From positions 248,001 through 312,000 of the forward strand of contig NZ_JAFIQX010000001.1 of assembly GCF_017356035.1 (NCBI RefSeq): a stretch of DNA of 64,000 nt, in the 5' to 3' direction. The notes beneath the pieces are model-generated. The model saw only the letters and a program-made list of their open reading frames with translations, had not been told where the DNA came from and did not search any database. The position numbers and the translations under genes were made by a program. Origin of the DNA: Longitalea luteola. GTDB lineage: Bacteria; Bacteroidota; Bacteroidia; Chitinophagales; Chitinophagaceae. Numbering within the stretch: the first letter of the stretch is position 1; every line of letters starts with the position of its first letter. Positions 61,520 through 64,000 of this stretch are shown piece after piece.

Positions 61520-61722
61520 ATGCAACGCAGGTAGGCCCTGAGCTTAGTCGAACGTCCGGCGATCAGGCGTTGAACAAAGCCGAAACACTACTTAACTAAA
61601 CGACACTCAATTAAAAATGGGCAACCTGCACTCAGCAAATTACCCATTCAATTTCATTATCAAATCATCACATTATCACATTATTGCATTGTATTTCATC
61701 AGCACATCAGCACATCAGCACA
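61520..61722. repeat. Spacer with CCCTGAGCTTAGTCGAA and CACATTATCACATTATT text
   Basis: 61537-61553 carries CCCTGAGCTTAGTCGAAC, resembling a palindromic REP-type element common in Bacteroidota (from memory). 61655-61725 repeats CACATTATC, CATCAGCACATCAGCAC. These overlap in wording with the reverse complement of the 45.1-kb array (TGATAATGTGATAA). Confidence 0.7.
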
Positions 61723-62556
61723 TTATTTATAGCTGTACTCTATCTTCCCGATCAACATCTTATTCTTCGCATAACACTCATCCTTCAGCTTCAATCCTCT
61801 TTCATCATATTTATATAACCATTTCTGGTAATCGGCGCCGCCCGATGTGGTTACCAGCATCATGGCAATGCGGCCAGCTTCATCATATTCAAAAATATAA
61901 TCAGGTAAGAGCCTTTTTGCGCGATTGTTGTATCTGACCACGTCGGTCAGGCGGTCTTTGTCATCGTAATAATAATACACTACGGGCTGCTCAACGCCAT
62001 TGTGTACACTTCTTTCTTCACCCACGTTCTGTTTTTCATCAAGCTTAAAGGTAACGTTGGTGGTATCTGTGCCGTTCTTAATTTTCAACATCTTTTCCGG
62101 TTTGCCGGCTGCGTTATAAAACCACAGGTGTTGTTCCCGGGTGGTGTAACCGCCGGGTGAAAAAGATGTATTAGTTATACCGCTAATACGGTTGTTGGCA
62201 TCATACGTATATTGAATCACCACTTTGTTGCCATCAGTGGTGTCGATGCTTTGGCTCAGCTGTCCCTTTTCGTTGAAGTAATGCGTGATCTCGTCTTTGC
62301 CGCTGAGACTGGTAGAGGTTTCGGTAGTGATGGTAGCATAATTAGATGCAACGGCCTGTGAACCGCCAAAACCCTCGATCGGCTGGTTGTTGTTATCGTA
62401 GCTGATCATTTTAACCGATCTCACTTTATTGGCCTGGTATACTGCCCGTTTTTTAACAATTTCATTGCTCATCACAAGATCATTATAGTAATGTTGACTG
62501 TATCCTGTATGAGCAATAAAACTAATAAGAAGAGTTAACCCCAAAAATCTGGTCAT
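61723..62556 (-). CDS. Secreted YD-repeat-like protein
   Basis: A 277-residue exported protein with signal peptide ending TGYSQ. Its body holds degenerate YD repeats of the Rhs/wapA type: QYTYDANNRISGITN, YYYYDDKDRLTDVVRYNN, FEYDEAGRIAMMLVTTSG, YKYDERGLKLKDECY. These are spaced ~20-40 residues apart and are typical of short Bacteroidota YD-repeat proteins with unknown function. It is not an Rhs toxin: the length and absence of a polymorphic C-terminal domain argue against it. No close operon partner. Confidence 0.7.
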   Translation of the reverse strand: MTRFLGLTLLISFIAHTGYSQHYYNDLVMSNEIVKKRAVYQANKVRSVKMISYDNNNQPIEGFGGSQAVASNYATITTETSTSLSGKDEITHYFNEKGQLSQSIDTTDGNKVVIQYTYDANNRISGITNTSFSPGGYTTREQHLWFYNAAGKPEKMLKIKNGTDTTNVTFKLDEKQNVGEERSVHNGVEQPVVYYYYDDKDRLTDVVRYNNRAKRLLPDYIFEYDEAGRIAMMLVTTSGGADYQKWLYKYDERGLKLKDECYAKNKMLIGKIEYSYK

Positions 62557-62677
62557 ATTATAAACGGCTTATTTTTTTAGCGCTTTAGTAACGAATAATT
62601 TGATCCAATAATACAACGTAACTGTGAATTTTTCTGTAAAATAGCCTGTTTCCTTATTTTTAGTTAAAATTTCTGCT

Positions 62678-63829
62678 TTGTCACATAGTAAAGAGCGCCA
62701 TGAGAAAATCTGCCTGAATTGTAATGCCGAGCTGCACGGTAGGTATTGCCATAAATGTGGTCAGGAAAATATTGAGCCAAAAGAAACAGTCTGGGGCCTG
62801 ATAACCCACTTTTTTTATGACATCACGCACTACGACGGCAAATTTTTCAGCACAACCAGGTACCTGATCACCCGCCCGGGATTTTTACCAAAAGAATATC
62901 TTGAGGGCCGCCGGGCCCGTTACCTGCATCCTATCAGGATGTATGTATTTTCGTCTGCAGTGTTCTTCATCATCTTTTATTCCATGTTCAGTTTTAACAT
63001 GCTTGACCGGAAGCGTGAGAAAAAAGAAGTGGAAGATGCAGAACTGACTAAACACAGCCTTGATTCGGCCAGACTGAAAGCGCTGGGAAATGCAAAGAAC
63101 AGCAGTGATTCGGCAGTAATTGAAGATGCATTTACCATTGCAATGGAACCATACGTGGCAAAGCTGGAGGCAGATACTGCCGGAAAAAGCGAGGAATGGA
63201 AGGAAAATTACAGGAAGAAACTGGAACGGAGGGAAAAGAGAAGAAAGGAGCGGTATAGTTTCAATCTGGTAAATCCCGATCAAAAGTACCGCAGCATCGC
63301 CCAGTACGACTCTGCACAAAAAAAATTACCGGCTGATGAACGTGACAACTGGATAGCGCGCAAGGCCAAACACCGCGAAATAGCTCTGCATGCCCGGTAC
63401 AATGGCAACCAGCGAGCCATGTTGAAAGACCTGCTGCAAAAATTCACACATACATTACCTTACCTGTTGTTTGTGTCGTTGCCGCTGTATGCTTTATACC
63501 TGAAATTGTTGTACATCAGGCGCAGGCAGTTCCTGTATGTAACACACGGCATATTTTTAATATATCTCTATATCTTTACCTTCATTGACCTGCTTGTATA
63601 TTTCGGTCTTATGAAAATACGCGAGTCAATGCACTGGAACTGGATCGGCTGGCTGGAAGCGGCGGTATTGTTATATGGAGTATGGTATGCCTATAAGGCC
63701 ATGCGTAAGTTTTATGGGCAGGGCAGGGGTAAAACACTGCTCAAATTCTTTATATTGAATACATTGGCTTCCCTGTCGCTCCTTTTCCTGTTCACGGCAT
63801 TCTTTTTATTTGCAGTGTTTAAATTTTAA
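62678..63829 (+). CDS. DUF3667-family membrane protein with N-terminal zinc ribbon
   Basis: A 383-residue membrane protein. An N-terminal zinc ribbon is present (ICLNCNAELHGRYCHKCGQ, C-x2-C ... C-x2-C), followed by WGLITHFFYDITHYDGKFF and PGFLPKEYLEGRRARYLHPI, typical of DUF3667. Transmembrane segments follow: IRMYVFSSAVFFIIFYSMF near 90, then a long charged insert (~110-250, Lys/Glu-rich), then LPYLLFVSLPLYALYLKLL, GIFLIYLYIFTFIDLLVYFG, and LKFFILNTLASLSLLFLFTA. The start is a TTG codon; no ATG fits before the zinc ribbon. It may be co-transcribed with mazG, which begins 14 bases later. Function unknown. Confidence 0.78.
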   Translation: MSHSKERHEKICLNCNAELHGRYCHKCGQENIEPKETVWGLITHFFYDITHYDGKFFSTTRYLITRPGFLPKEYLEGRRARYLHPIRMYVFSSAVFFIIFYSMFSFNMLDRKREKKEVEDAELTKHSLDSARLKALGNAKNSSDSAVIEDAFTIAMEPYVAKLEADTAGKSEEWKENYRKKLERREKRRKERYSFNLVNPDQKYRSIAQYDSAQKKLPADERDNWIARKAKHREIALHARYNGNQRAMLKDLLQKFTHTLPYLLFVSLPLYALYLKLLYIRRRQFLYVTHGIFLIYLYIFTFIDLLVYFGLMKIRESMHWNWIGWLEAAVLLYGVWYAYKAMRKFYGQGRGKTLLKFFILNTLASLSLLFLFTAFFLFAVFKF

Positions 63830-63843
63830 CAATTGGTTGATAT

Positions 63844-64000
63844 ATGGCACAACAACAAGCGGTAGCGGATGCATTTATGCGCCTGGTAACTATTATGGAT
63901 GACCTGCGTGAGAAATGTCCGTGGGATAAAAAACAAACGGTTCAAACCCTGCGGCCTTTGACGATTGAAGAAATGTATGAGCTGGCCGATGCCATTACGG
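63844..64000 (+). CDS. mazG: Nucleoside triphosphate pyrophosphohydrolase MazG, 3' truncated by the window
   Basis: The first 52 residues are visible, starting at ATG 63844. The sequence [20 protein letters not shown] followed by [20 protein letters not shown] matches the conserved N-terminus of MazG (LREKCPWD-x-x-QT and E-x-x-EL), which hydrolyses (d)NTPs and, in other bacteria, ppGpp. The rest, including the second half with its ExxE metal site, lies beyond the window. It starts 14 bases after the DUF3667 gene and is likely co-transcribed. Confidence 0.88.
   Translation, partial: MAQQQAVADAFMRLVTIMDDLREKCPWDKKQTVQTLRPLTIEEMYELADAIT

Noticed and set aside
61723-62556. Rhs-type toxin
   Set aside because: The protein is 277 residues with a few degenerate YD repeats, a signal peptide and no variable toxin domain or immunity gene.

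Overview
The window reads as a chromosomal segment of a Bacteroidota bacterium, most probably family Chitinophagaceae (Niastella/Chitinophaga-like). The evidence is two SusC/SusD pairs, a type IX secretion (T9SS) type-B cargo with a PorP/SprF partner, GH92 mannosidases, promoters of the Bacteroidota form TTTG-N19-TAnnTTTG, and intergenic spacers packed with short, word-like tandem repeats. Assignment to a genus is inference. There is no phage, plasmid, CRISPR array, rRNA or tRNA that I can support.

Layout. (1) 1-10.0 kb, plus strand: a mannose-glycan utilisation operon, with the 3' end of a GH38 alpha-mannosidase, a class I mannose-6-phosphate isomerase with an odd N-terminal domain, a GH92 mannosidase, a sugar-porter MFS permease, a ROK sugar kinase and a second GH92. 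The set can release mannose outside the cytoplasm, import it, phosphorylate it and isomerise it to fructose-6-phosphate. (2) 10.4-16.8 kb, minus strand: an autoregulated-looking tetR-tolC-adaptor-RND efflux operon, with a second tetR gene divergent at 17.1 kb. (3) 18.0-22.8 kb: a SusC/SusD pair with no enzyme beside it. (4) 23.2-25.3 kb: a GlsB/YeaQ-type membrane protein, a stand-alone HD-Pnk nucleic-acid end-healing enzyme, and a small S24-peptidase-like protein without a DNA-binding domain. (5) 25.5-33.7 kb, minus strand: a compact four-gene run of phage-tail-collar (Mdp-type) protein, type-1 periplasmic-binding-fold protein without signal peptide, 1794-residue T9SS adhesin, and PorP/SprF. 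(6) 33.8-35.0 kb: a Tat-exported Gfo/Idh/MocA-like protein.

(7) 35.4-46.3 kb: a molybdenum enzyme and cofactor cluster. It holds a Tat-exported molybdopterin hydroxylase large subunit and its 2Fe-2S subunit (minus strand), then XdhC, MocA-like cytidylyltransferase, MoaA, MoeA, a TauE/SafE permease, MoaD, MoaE and a MoaC-MoaB fusion (plus strand). (8) 46.7-48.8 kb: an SRPBCC protein, a degenerate response-regulator receiver and a PepSY-like secreted protein. (9) 49.0-60.9 kb: a sialic acid locus, with a divergent GntR/FadR regulator, SusC, SusD, a DHDPS-family protein, exo-sialidase, N-acetylneuraminate lyase, and a Kelch mutarotase fused to a sodium:solute symporter. A perfect promoter with a palindromic operator over the expected start site lies before susC. 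(10) 61.2-64.0 kb: small hypothetical proteins, a YD-repeat-like secreted protein, a DUF3667 membrane protein, and the start of mazG, cut by the window edge.

The most distinctive features are the recurrent intergenic repeat families, which share words across loci up to 50 kb apart; the tail-collar/binding-protein/adhesin/PorP operon; the HD-Pnk gene without a ligase neighbour; and several unusual domain fusions or losses (pseudo-P-loop-PMI, Kelch-SSS, ROK without its zinc site, S24 without HTH). All functional statements rest on motif recognition by eye, not on database searches.
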